Below, in pieces: positions 11,598 to 21,721 of a stretch of 64,000 bases of DNA. Made by a program: the position numbers and the translations under genes. The notes under the pieces are model-generated. The model was given only the letters and a program-made list of their open reading frames with translations. It made no database searches and was not told the DNA's origin. The stretch lies in assembly GCA_016802295.1 (NCBI GenBank), contig JAESIW010000180.1:1305619-1369618 (forward strand), read 5' to 3'. The stretch is from Brachionus rotundiformis. Lineage: Eukaryota > Rotifera > Eurotatoria > Ploima > Brachionidae. Numbering within the stretch: the first letter of the stretch is position 1; each line of letters starts with the position of its first letter.

Positions 11598-14381
11598 TTA
11601 ATCTAATTTGAGAGTTAAGCGTCCAGTGGTACCGGAGTTGTTAATAACATCATGGTGAGCCTTATTAGCTTCTTGAATTGGATAAATTTTACCCATTACT
11701 GGTTTCACTATATTTTGCTTAATCAAAGCATTCAAGTGACTATACATTAGATTAAAATCATCTTGATCAGATGTGAACAAAGTAACTCCAGTAATTGAAG
11801 TTTCTTTTGCCATTAGAAATCTGGCATTTATTTCTATGTCACCTCTATTTCCTACAACCATCACTCTGCCTTTTTTCCATTTCAAAATTTGAATGTCATT
11901 AGCAAGGTTAACATTAGCCAACATTTCAATAACCAGCTCTAGTCCTTCTGGATTAAGGGCCTTAATTTTTTCCATATAATTTTCTTCTCTGTGATTGAAA
12001 ACATAGTCTGCTCCGGTCGATTTTACCAGTGACATACCAGCATCAGTTCCAGCAGTTCCGATCACTCTCAAACCTTGCGATTTTGCCAACTGGACACATG
12101 CTAGTCCTACCCCGCCTGATGCACCATGTACCAATACCGTTTCGCCTGGTTTAGCTTGGCCTCTTTTAAAAATAATTAAAAAAAAAGGATTTAACATTTT
12201 AGCCGTACTTCAGAAACAATGCTCGATATGCCTAAAAATTAATATAAGAAAATTATCTTAGTCTTTTTATAAATATTTACTGTAAAATATGGTATTCCAA
12301 GAGCTGATCCTTCTTCGAATGACAGTGAATCGTCAAGCTTAAAAGTGTACATTGGTTTGCTTATTGCATACTCGGCATAAGTACCACTGTCTGAATTACA
12401 TGTAAAAACACGCTCGCCAACCTTTTAAATATCTGTTTAAGTTTTATATTTAAAAAAATAAATAAAATTAGCAAAATGCATTATTTATGAATAAAATTTA
12501 CTAAAATTTTAAAATAATTGAAAAAATTAAAAATTTTTATCTTTAAAAAATAAGTCCATATTCAGAAAAATATTTCTTTATTTTTTTGAAATTTTAAAGC
12601 TTGATACATAATATAAGAAAAAAAGTTTTAAGTGTAAAATTTTAAATTAGCCACATACTTAATCTATTTAGACTTAATATTAGGTCAGTAAATTAAGAGA
12701 ACGCTTAAATAAGCTTGGAAGTCCGGCAAATGCTAAACCAATTATTTTCATTTAAGTTTAAATTTTTAAATTTTNNNNNNNNNNNNNNNNNNNNNNNNNN
12801 NNNNNNNNNNNNNNNNNNNNNNNNNNNNNNNNNNNNNNNNNNNNNNNNNNNNNNNNNNNNNNNNNNNNNNNNNNNNNNNNNNNNNNNNNNNNNNNNNNNN
12901 NNNNNNNNNNNNNNNNNNNNNNNNNNNNNNNNNNNNNNNNNNNNNNNNNNNNNNNNNNNNNNNNNNNNNNNNNNNNNNNNNNNNNNNNNNNNNNNNNNNN
13001 NNNNNNNNNNNNNNNNNNNNNNNNNNNNNNNNNNNNNNNNNNNNNNNNNNNNNNNNNNNNNNNNNNNNNNNNNNNNNNNNNNNNNNNNNNNNNNNNNNNN
13101 NNNNNNNNNNNNNNNNNNNNNNNNNNNNNNNNNNNNNNNNNNNNNNNNNNNNNNNNNNNNNNNNNNNNNNNNNNNNNNNNNNNNNNNNNNNNNNNNNNNN
13201 NNNNNNNNNNNNNNNNNNNNNNNNNNNNNNNNNNNNNNNNNNNNNNNNNNNNNNNNNNNNNNNNNNNNNNNNNNNNNNNNNNNNNNNNNNNNNNNNNNNN
13301 NNNNNNNNNNNNNNNNNNNNNNNNNNNNNNNNNNNNNNNNNNNNNNNNNNNNNNNNNNNNNNNNNNNNNNNNNNNNNNNNNNNNNNNNNNNNNGCTTAAA
13401 AGTGTACATTGGTTTGCTTATTGCATACTCGGCATAAGTACCACTGTCTGAATTACATGTAAAAACACGCTCGCCAACCTTTTAAATATCTGTTTAAGTT
13501 TTATATTTAAAAAAATAAATAAAATTAGCAAAATGCATTATTTATGAATAAAATTTACTAAAATTTTAAAATAACTGAAAAAATTAAAAATTTTTATCTT
13601 TAAAAAATAAGTTCATATTCAGAAAAATATTTCTTTATTTTTTTGAAATTTTAAAGCTTGATACATAATATAGGAAAAAAAGTTTAAAGTGTAAAATTTT
13701 TAATTAGCCACATACTTAATCTATTTAGACTTAATATTAGGTTAGTAAATTAAGAGAACGCTTAAATAAGCTTTGAAGTCCGGCAAATGCTAAACCAATT
13801 ATTCTCATTTAAGTTTAAATTTTTAAAATTTTTCTAAAGTCTAAACGCACATTAATTATGCTTTGGTATTTTTTTACTGACTTTAATATTCTGTCTCCAA
13901 AAAAATTAATAAAAATCAAAGTTTAAGCCCTTTTTAAACCAACAAGAAAATTTAATTATTAAAGCAATTTATTAATTTTTAAGAGTATAAAACCAAAATA
14001 TACATTTTAAGTAAAATTTTATCAATAAGATTAAACACGTGTTATGAACACATAATTTAAATAAATGATTTTTAATAATTACTTTAAAATTTTTGATGTT
14101 CTTGCCAATCTTGGTAATTACGCCAGCCGAATCTCCACCTGGAGTGTAAGGCAAATTAGGCTTTCGGCTGTGAGTGCCTGATCTGATGTATGTATCAACT
14201 GGATTAACTCCCGCTGCATAGACTCTAATTTGAATCTATTTTAATATAGTAATTAACTTAGAATCAATTTTATTAAATTGATTTTAACTTGGTCATCATT
14301 GGGTTCCGGGACTGGAATGTTTGACTGGAATTTGCACTCTTCAGAACCACCAAATTTTTCGACTAAAATTCCTTGCATCAT
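11598..14381 (-). CDS. CRYZ: Zeta-crystallin-type NADPH:quinone oxidoreductase
   Basis: Five exons (14381-14289, 14235-14083, 12421-12281, 12231-12209, 12162-11598) join in phase to about 324 residues (human 329). The family reduces quinones with NADPH in the cytosol and belongs to the zinc-lacking MDR superfamily. Visible landmarks: the N-terminal LVEKFGGSEE, YAAGVNPVDTYIRSG, PYTPGGDSAGVI, GTYAEYA, GSALGIPYFTAYRALF, the dinucleotide-binding VLVHGASGGVGLACVQLAK, VFNHREENY, IEMLANVNL and VVGNRGDIEINAR. One exon is only 23 nt and the last intron only 46 nt. The gene contains the N gap (12775-13393) and an extra truncated copy of the third exon at about 13394-13481, so the true intron between the second and third exons is not resolved. 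Confidence 0.93.
12338..12774. repeat. Left copy of near-identical duplication bordering the gap
   Basis: The sequence from about 12338 (GCTTAAAAGTGTACATTGG) up to the gap is repeated after the gap at 13394-13833 with only a few single-base differences (for example AATAATTGAA/AATAACTGAA and AGTCCATATT/AGTTCATATT). It covers most of the third CRYZ exon and the intron upstream. A few scattered substitutions are what two alleles placed in tandem would show. Confidence 0.9.
12775..13393. other. Assembly gap (619 N)
   Basis: An unbroken run of N. Nothing can be said about its contents. It sits inside the CRYZ gene between two copies of the same sequence. Confidence 1.
13394..13833. repeat. Right copy of the duplication, with truncated CRYZ exon
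   Basis: Begins at the gap edge inside a second copy of the third CRYZ exon (minus strand, 13481 to the gap) and continues with the same intron sequence as 12421-12774. The sequence after 13833 is unique, leading to the second CRYZ exon. Either a real partial tandem duplication or, more likely, an unmerged haplotype. Confidence 0.9.
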
Positions 14382-14961
14382 ATTACAAAAATCTAAAGGG
14401 GACTCTTAAAGTTTTCTCAAAATAATAATTAATTCAAATTAATTCATTTGATTATTGACTTGATAAATTTTTGTAATGAGAATTTTTAAATAACCGCATT
14501 GGATTTTAATTGACGAGTCAATTAAGATATCAACTAAATTAAAATAAAAATAATGCGAAGCTTGAAACCAGGTTCGTATGAGCCCACTAAATGTTAAGTA
14601 ATAAAAATTAAGATGAACACTTGGTAAATCATTCTAACAATTGCAAAGTTTAGTTAGTATTTTGCATGAAGACATAATTCAAACCATATTAATAAATATT
14701 TAAAAAAAACCAACATAATTTTGATAATATTGTCTTGTTGCGTTATGAAAATAAATTTATTTCTGATTTGGAATGATACATTTAATTTTCTATTTATATT
14801 TTGGAATTTAAGTGACTAAATTTTGACAGGAAAGTTTTTTAGAAATTTAAACAAGTTTAAATATTTTCTTGGCAACTATGAAAAATAATTATTTTTAGAT
14901 ATTAACTTGTCATAGTAATAGGTTTTTAATGTTCAAATAAGTGAAGCGAAAACTGACCAAA
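14382..14961. promoter_or_regulatory. Shared upstream region of CRYZ (-) and RABL6 (+)
   Basis: The 580 nt between two divergent start codons must hold both promoters. No TATA box or other element can be named with confidence in this AT-rich sequence. A TTTTTAG site at about 14893-14899 may be a splice acceptor for a RABL6 5' UTR exon. Confidence 0.45.
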
Positions 14962-17900
14962 ATGATTTCAGCTCTGAAGCGTCTGGTAAATTCGGAGTCA
15001 TCATCGACAAGTAATGGTTCTAATGGCCACAACTCAAGCATACAGACCACAAGTAGCAAGATAGCTCAAAATGCCATTGCTACCACCTCAATGATAAACA
15101 ATGGTATGCAAATGATATCTCAATCGCTTCAAAAGAAATTCTCTCGAGGCGTTAATTACAACAGCAAGTTACCTTAAAGACTAAAGACTGGACAAAAATT
15201 AGTCAATTTATTTTTTAGTGAAGATTGTTATACGCGGAGACTGCAACGTTGGCAAGACTTGCCTATGGCTGCGTCTTCAAGGCCAACCATTCAAGGAGCT
15301 TTATGAAACCAGCGATGAGATTAGAGTGGCCAATATTCAGTGGAATTACAAGACAACTGATGATGTTGTCAAGGTTGAGATTTGGGATGTGGTTGATAGG
15401 TCCAAAAAAAAGCGCAATTTACTTCAGCAAAAAATATCCAGCGTAAATTCTCTCAAATACGACCACTCATCTACGAGTGAAGCTCCTGTAGAAGCCTCCT
15501 TGGATGCAGAATTCATTGATGTTTATAAAAACGCCAATGGCTGCATTTTAGTTTATGATATAACTAAGCAATGGACATGGGATTATATTGAGAGAGAATT
15601 GCCAAAAATACCAAGCCATATACCAGTGGTGGTTATTGGAAATCATAGAGATATGAACCATCATCGCACTGTTGATGAATTAAAGTGCAAATATTTTTTG
15701 GAAAATTTAAAAAGGTACTGTAAACAATTTAATTAAGAATTTCAAAAAGCTTAAGATAGACCAGTTTTTTTTAAAACTTATTTTTACTCTATTAAACTTT
15801 ATAAATTCAAAAAATTATTTAAAAGTGCACTCATAGACTGTGAGTAAAAGTTTAATAATTAAAAAACTAAATATTATTAATTAAATGTTAATTTAAAATA
15901 AAAAAAAAGCTATTATTTAGATTAAAAGAATAAAGATTTTGTATAGTGGTGCTACGGCGTAAATTACCAAATTTACTTAAAAATAAAAATTGCCAATATA
16001 AGATAGAATTTGATGATTTTTTTTTTTTAAATTTTTCTATTTAACTAATTAATTTAAGAAATACGAATTTAAAAAATTTTAAATAAAAAAACTCGAGAAT
16101 TCATCAAAAATTACGTAGCAGTAGTAGTAGTAAATTGATTTTAACTTGGTCATCATTGGGTTCCGGGACTGGAATCTTCTAAGATTATACCTTTTGCTCT
16201 CATGCCTAGTGTTTAAGCTGTAGTTTAGACCATTTCTGAGATTCAGAATCTCCATATTGTTCGCTAGTTTGAACATTTGGATTAGATCTCGACGTATCTT
16301 TCTTGTTCTTAGACTTAATATTTTCAGTCTAGATAGCCGTTGTGGATACTCCGTATCTGAAAGTTCAGGTACTAACCTCGACGCTCTACGCTGCACTTTT
16401 TCGATATCATTTATGTCTTTTTATAAGTAAGGACACCATGAGCTGGTGGCATATTCTAAATGAGGCCTGATAAGTGAGCAGTATAGTAGTCTTACTATTT
16501 TTGTTTTTGGGAATTTGAAAGATCTGCGGATCATCACCAATATACGGTTTGCCTTTGCAGTCACATTTTTGATTTGAGAATCCCATTTCAAGTCGCTTTG
16601 GATATAAATACCCAAGTCTCTTTCGCAAACAGATTTGTTGAGCGGTTTTGAATCGATAGTTTAAACGAATTCTGTGTTCATCTTGCCAATATGTAAAACT
16701 TTGCATTTATCAATATTCAATGATGTTGACCAGTCTCTTGACCATCCGCATATGTTGTCTGTAAATCGGATTGTAGACTAAGGATCTGCATAAGCTTCAC
16801 ATTTCTCATTTTCGATAATTTCTAACATGTCATTAATGTAAATAACAAAAAGTAATGGTCCCAGTACTAAGCCCTGAGGCACTCCACTTGTCACATGTAT
16901 CCAATTTGAACATGTTTCACCAAGTACAACCTTTTGAGTTCTACCCTTCAAAAATGATGAGATCCATCTTATCCGTAAATTTAGATTAATTTACAATATT
17001 TCGGTAATTCCACGTAAGATATTAAAACTTTTTTCATGAAAAAAATTAATTTTTTTGTAAGAGAGAAATTTTTGTCCAAATTAATTTAATTTTTAGTTCA
17101 TTAGATAAATAAATAAAGTGTAATGCTTGAAAAGAAATACAGTTAATTGGATAATTATATAGTTTTTTTTTTTTTAATTTTTAAAAACTCTTTCTACTTT
17201 TTATTAATTCACTATTTATTAACAAAAAATTAAAAACTTTAAGGATTTAGTTCTTAAGCTAGTAGGTAAAAACTCTGGATAATTTGATTTATAATTTTAT
17301 TAATATTATTTTATTAATGAACTAAATGAATTAAATGCTTCCTCATTAACAAAAAACTGATTCGTCCATACTTAACCAAATACCTGACGACACATTTTTT
17401 TTTATATAAATATGCTAAATTTTTTATTTAAGGAATGCCAATAAAGTTGTATAGGTATAGTTTGTATAGACTTAGTAGGGTCTTTTATTTTTTTATTCAA
17501 AAAAGGTTATCAAAAAACACTATATTTTCTTTTTTTTTTAAATAATTCTTGTACTTAAATAAAAAAATATTCTAGTTGTTAAAAAGATAATTTTTTTTAA
17601 AAAGAGGTAGTCTCGGTTCGGCAGTGAGATACACAGAGACATCAATGAGGACTGGATATGGCATGGCCTATTTGTATAAATTTTTCAACATTCCGTTTCT
17701 TCAGCTCCAAGTAATTTTGTATGAATAGATAAACAAATGAGCTAAAATTTCCACAAAGCGTGAAAATTTAATGCAACAGCTTGAAATAAACGCCACCGAA
17801 ACAGACATGATTTGTGAAGAGCTTCAAATAGTCGAGGAAAATATTGAAGTCGATTACAACAATTTTATCGACACCTTAAATTCCAAGCGTAGACAGCAGC

Positions 17901-18958
17901 AGGAAGAAAATGCCAAGGATGTGCTCAAGAATGCAATAAGCATTGAACAAGCTCGAAAGTTAGCTCAGGAAAAAGAGGCAGCTTCAGCAGCAGCTAGGCT
18001 ACAAGCCGAGTCACAATTAAGCGAACCAAAAAAGGTGATTAACAATATCATTAATAAGATAAATACCAAAGTCCATGAAAATTTGCCACAACCTCAGCAG
18101 GTCTCAATGTCTGTGACCATTGATCCCAGCAACAAAATCAATCAATCAAACCAACACGATTCAGGCTCAAAATCACCTCTAAATTTAAACATGGAAGAAT
18201 TTACTCATGATGATGACCTGAAAAGATTCCTGGAAGATCCTGTCAAGACAACTGAAGATAAGTCAGAAAGCAAAAAAAACTTGAACTATGATGAAGATGA
18301 TGAGGAAGAAAGCAATAATCCTATGGTAGCTGCTTTTAAGGAAGAAATAGACTCTTCTGATGAAGAAAATGGAAAAAACAAAGTCACTGTTGAAATAAAT
18401 ATTAGTGACCATGAGCCAGAAGAGGCCGCATTTGACCATAATAAAGAAAATATCAATTCTAAGATGAGCAGTCATAACAGTAGCAGCTCTAACGCCAGCT
18501 CTAATATTGGATCTAGTTTGATTCAAGTAAAAAATTCGTCCAATTTTGAGACCATTTCCTCAACTACATCGATGTCGTTGGTCAATTGTGACAGCACTAG
18601 TCAAACAAGCTATTCAATGCCAGTAATAGAAAACCAAATGGTTGATCTTAAATTTTCCAATGATGACTTTGAATTTTTGGAAAAGGTTTCAGAAGAAAGA
18701 AAACCTAAATCTAAAACTAAAAAGACGTCTAAGGCCGAAGATGGTTCGGAAGAGTCCAGTGTTAAAGCAAAAAAGAAAAAATCAAAAACTAAAGACTTAG
18801 ATGGGTTATCGGATGAAAAAAAAGAAAAAAAAAAGTCCAAAAAAAAGGATACTAAATCAACAAAAACAAAAAAGAACAAAGATGAAGAGCAGGATGATGA
18901 TGATGATGGTTCGGCTAATTTAAACATTAAAAGGGACTTAGATTATGAAGAATTATAA
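14962..18958 (+). CDS. RABL6: RABL6 (RBEL1/Parf) Rab-like GTPase
   Basis: Four exons (14962-15163, 15219-15714, 17605-17710, 17759-18958) join in phase to about 667 residues. RABL6 is an atypical small GTPase with a long disordered tail, linked in vertebrates to ARF/p53 control and proliferation. The N-terminal helix (MISALKRLV) and KFSRGVNYNMKIVIRGD lead to a P-loop GDCNVGKT (about 74-81). WNYKTTDDVVKVEIWDVVD, SLDAEFIDVYKNANGCILVYD and the family's GNHRDM, replacing the usual NKxD, follow. The third exon gives TGYGMAYLYKFFNIPFLQLQ. The tail has acidic S/D/E patches, NPMVAAFKEE, a Lys-rich tract and the conserved terminal DYEEL. The first intron is GC-AG (GCAAGT donor); no GT donor restores the family sequence. 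The 1.9-kb second intron carries an antisense LINE. Confidence 0.95.
15164..15218 (+). other. GC-AG intron of RABL6
   Basis: The donor is A|GCAAGTTACC and the acceptor TTTTTTAG|TG. Only this junction joins GVNYN to MKIVIRGD, the sequence found across RABL6 proteins. The extended GCAAGT match is the usual compensation in GC-donor introns. Confidence 0.85.
16085..17000 (-). mobile_element. CR1/L2-like LINE fragment in RABL6 intron, antisense
   Basis: On the minus strand, from about 17000 down to 16085, nearly all of the second half of a LINE reverse transcriptase can be read: IRWISSFLKGRTQKVVLGE, then VTSGVPQGLVLGPLLF, VIYINDMLEII, KCKVLHIGKMN, DLGIYIQSDLKWDSQIKN, a LIRPHLEYATSSWCPYL block and VQRRASRLVPELSDTEYPQR. 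Only a few stops or frame changes interrupt it, so it is a fairly young 5'-truncated copy. At its 3' side the coding sequence runs into a 45-bp segment identical to the CRYZ first exon-intron junction (16131-16175) and then a TAC microsatellite (16119-16131 read on the minus strand). Confidence 0.85.
16131..16175 (-). repeat. 45-bp exact copy of a CRYZ exon-intron junction
   Basis: Identical base for base to 14274-14318, which covers the last 30 nt of the first coding exon of CRYZ and 15 nt of the following intron. In CRYZ the segment encodes the conserved IPVPEPNDDQ, so CRYZ is the likely source. The inclusion of intron sequence means a DNA-level copy, not a copy of spliced mRNA. Confidence 0.9.
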
Positions 18959-19402
18959 CTTTCATACATGATTATTAAGGTTTTTTTGTATGTGAAAAAT
19001 TCACATATTAAATTTTTAAGCATTGTTTAATTTTCAACATATTATCAACATACTAATATTCAAAAACATTATTTCAACAAAAACTAGTCTATTATTTATT
19101 TATTTTCTTTTATCTATTTTAATTTTAAGCAAAAAAAATTTTAAACGCAGAATACCATAGAACAAACTTTTTAAAATTATTAATAAAATTTGGCAAACAT
19201 TTCTTTGATTTAACTTTTTTTGGAAATGGATGTTTATAATTTATAAACATCAAAAATTCTAAAATTGGGTAAAAATAATCCAATCCTATACAAGTACTTG
19301 GTGTTCAAATTATTAAAAGAGAGCTGATAAAATGTTTGATTCGATTTCAGCTTGGTAATTGGTAATCTCAGGTTCTAATTTAAACTTTAAACCAGACTTG
19401 CG

Positions 19403-19490
19403 CAAAAGTCAAAAAAAAGTCTAATAAAAGTCAAGTCATATGACTTGACTTGCTCTTGACTTTACGACTTTGTTCAACACTGCTTTAAAC
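19403..19490. repeat. AAGTC/GACTT palindromic cluster
   Basis: Repeated AGTC and GACTT motifs centred on the perfect palindrome AAGTCAAGTCAT and its complement (19428-19451), ending in GACTTTGTTCAACACTG. A similar block lies at about 43320-43432, ending in GACTTAAAAACAACTCTGTCAACA, and a shorter one at about 2335-2362. It looks like a short dispersed repeat able to fold into a hairpin. Confidence 0.5.
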
Positions 19491-19708
19491 AGTATTTGGC
19501 TTATTTCATTTAAGCTAAATCCCTGGTCTAGAGAAAGTTTATACCTTTACTTTTTAATTTAAAATTTTATTTCCTTTTCAACCATTATTTTTTCCATCAT
19601 TTAATTATAATTGATTAATTAATAATACTTTAATAATCTAATGTTAAAAAATTTAATTGATTGAATTTAAACATTTTTCTCATTGAATCTAAAAGTATTG
19701 TGAATGTC

Positions 19709-19943
19709 AAAAACAAACAGAACAAAAATTGTTCCTATTTTGATAAATTAAATCTTTTTTACTTAAAATAATTTTTCTGATGTAGATAAAAGACAAAAAG
19801 TAAAGCATTGATAAGACTTAAATTGATTATTGATTTTGTTTACCTAAAAAAAAAGAAAATGAAGATTTTATTTTTGGTATAAAGAAGTAACTATTTTTTT
19901 ATATGTATAAAAAAGGAAAAAATTTTGTTCTGTTTGTTTTTTA
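19709..19943. mobile_element. MITE-like element with ~33-bp inverted ends
   Basis: The left arm (19709-19741, AAAAACAAACAGAACAAAA...) and the reverse complement of the right arm (19910-19942) agree at about 30 of 33 positions. The interior is AT-rich and non-coding. A single related arm is present near 9557. No target-site duplication is clear. The superfamily is unknown. Confidence 0.6.
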
Positions 19944-20453
19944 ATTGCACAATAACAACCTAAAAATAATTTAAAAAAATATTAGATTAAAGTAAAAAAT
20001 ATATTCATGAATATAAAATCTTGTCTAATTGCCATTTCTTTCGAAGAAAAATTAATACCTAAATTAAACTAATAAAATTATTTCATAAATTGGTTCTGAA
20101 AATGTACCAGTAATAGAAAAAATTTATTTTAAATTTTAGATTTAGTGATTGTTCTTAAAGCAAATGTCAATTTTAGAATTTAAAAGTTCTTTTAGTTGGT
20201 CTAATTGTCAGCTAAATTTGGTTCACTCAAATTCATAATTTAAAAAAAATTAAATTTATTAAAAAAGTATTATCAAAATTAACTAATTTTTTCTAAATAA
20301 ATTTTTATTCAAATATAAAACTATTTTTCTAAATATTAAGACAAACTAATGTGTTTAACATGCACTGTATATACCTTTCAAAAAGCTGCCTAGATACGGA
20401 ATATAATTTGAAATTTTGAACATTTAATAACTTAAATTATTTGTAATCAAAAT

Positions 20454-21547
20454 ATGGAACTTTATCCAATATTTGATGAAAATTCGAAAGTATCCAAGAA
20501 TCTATGGTATGCGATAAGCGCAATCGGTGAATCTCCACTGATGCGAGTTGGTCATACGATTGTCCATAAACGGAGTAGTGAAGAGTCAAGAGGTAAATTT
20601 TACATTATTGGCGGTGCCAATCCATCCAATTCGTTCAATGACGCTTATTTCCTCGATATGGATAGTCTAAGTTGGGACAAATTTGATGAAGACACTGAAA
20701 ATTTTTCAACAGGTAGATATGAACACTCATGCTTAATGGTAAACAATTCAGTTTATATTTTTGCTGGTTCGAATGAAGAAGGATCTTTAAACAATATTTT
20801 AAAATTTGATACTGAAAATAATAAGATAGAAAAAATAGATAATACTAGCCCTAATGTACCCTCGCCAAGAACTATTCATGTAGGAGCAAATGTTAAAAAT
20901 CAATTGGTAATTTTTGGTGGTGGAGGCTCTGGAAAAACGCCTGTTCAGGACCAAAAAGTATACATCTACAATTCAGCTTTTAACAAATGGATTTCTTTGA
21001 ATGGTAAAGGAGAAAATCCGGAGCCTCGACAAGGTCATGTTATGATACCTCATAATGATGATAAGCTTTATGTACATGGTGGTGTAAATGAGGACATACT
21101 TTATGACGATCTTTGGGTTTTTGATTTAAAAGAAATGGTATGGACCAAAAGTGTCAAAAAATCATCTAGTCCGGCGGCTCGAGCTGCTCATGGAGGAATA
21201 AGTGTAAATAACAATTTGTATATTTTTGGAGGAATTGGTTCAGCAGGATTGGCTTTAGATGACTTATGGAAATATGATATTAGTAAATTTAATTAAATGA
21301 ATAAAATTAAAATAATAATCTTAATAAAGTTATGAATCAATGGACAATGATTGAGATAAATGGTTACAAGCCACCATGTCGTCTTGACTTCGCATATTGT
21401 AAAGCAACTTTTGGTGTAAAGCAAATATCTGACGATGACCATAACCAAGACGCCAGAATTGAAGATCAGGATTTTTTTATTATTCATGGTGGTATGGATA
21501 CTGAGGGAAATTTTTTTGACGACATATTCTTGATATCTTTGGAATAA
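20454..21547 (+). CDS. RABEPK: RABEPK (Rab9 effector p40), kelch-repeat protein
   Basis: Two exons (20454-21282 and 21330-21547, 47-nt intron) join in phase to about 348 residues; human RABEPK has 372. The protein is a kelch beta-propeller that binds Rab9-GTP and promotes endosome-to-Golgi transport. Visible family features: ESPLMRVGHTIVHK, FYIIGGANPSNSFNDAYFLD, GRYEHSCLMV, a VPSPRTIHVG blade, LVIFGGGGSGKTPVQDQKVY, PEPRQGHVM, a YVHGGVNEDILYDDLW blade, AARAAHGGISVNNNLYIFGG and a final FFIIHGGMDTEGNFFDDI. It is convergent with KIF11, the two stop codons lying about 175 nt apart. No transmembrane segment is seen. Confidence 0.93.
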
Positions 21548-21721
21548 ATAAATAAAAAGTTAATAAAAAATATTTATTAATTTTAATAACCCTTTCAGTC
21601 TAATGAGATAAATTGTGAAAAATTCGATAATTTTTAAAGAATAAAAATAAGTTTTTAAAACAAAAAAATATATATTGTATACAAATTAAAAAATTAGAAA
21701 AATGTTTAATTTTAAATAAAT

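Larger units (their letters stand above)
18959..20453. other. Intergenic between RABL6 and RABEPK
   Basis: No gene seen. It contains a 24-bp perfect palindrome (19428-19451) within a cluster of AAGTC/GACTT motifs (about 19403-19475), and a 235-bp inverted-repeat element (19709-19943). Confidence 0.6.

Noticed and set aside
13394..13481. Second copy of a CRYZ exon as evidence for mutually exclusive exons
   Set aside because: The copy is truncated by the gap and the surrounding intron is duplicated too, which fits an assembly or haplotype duplication better than alternative exons.
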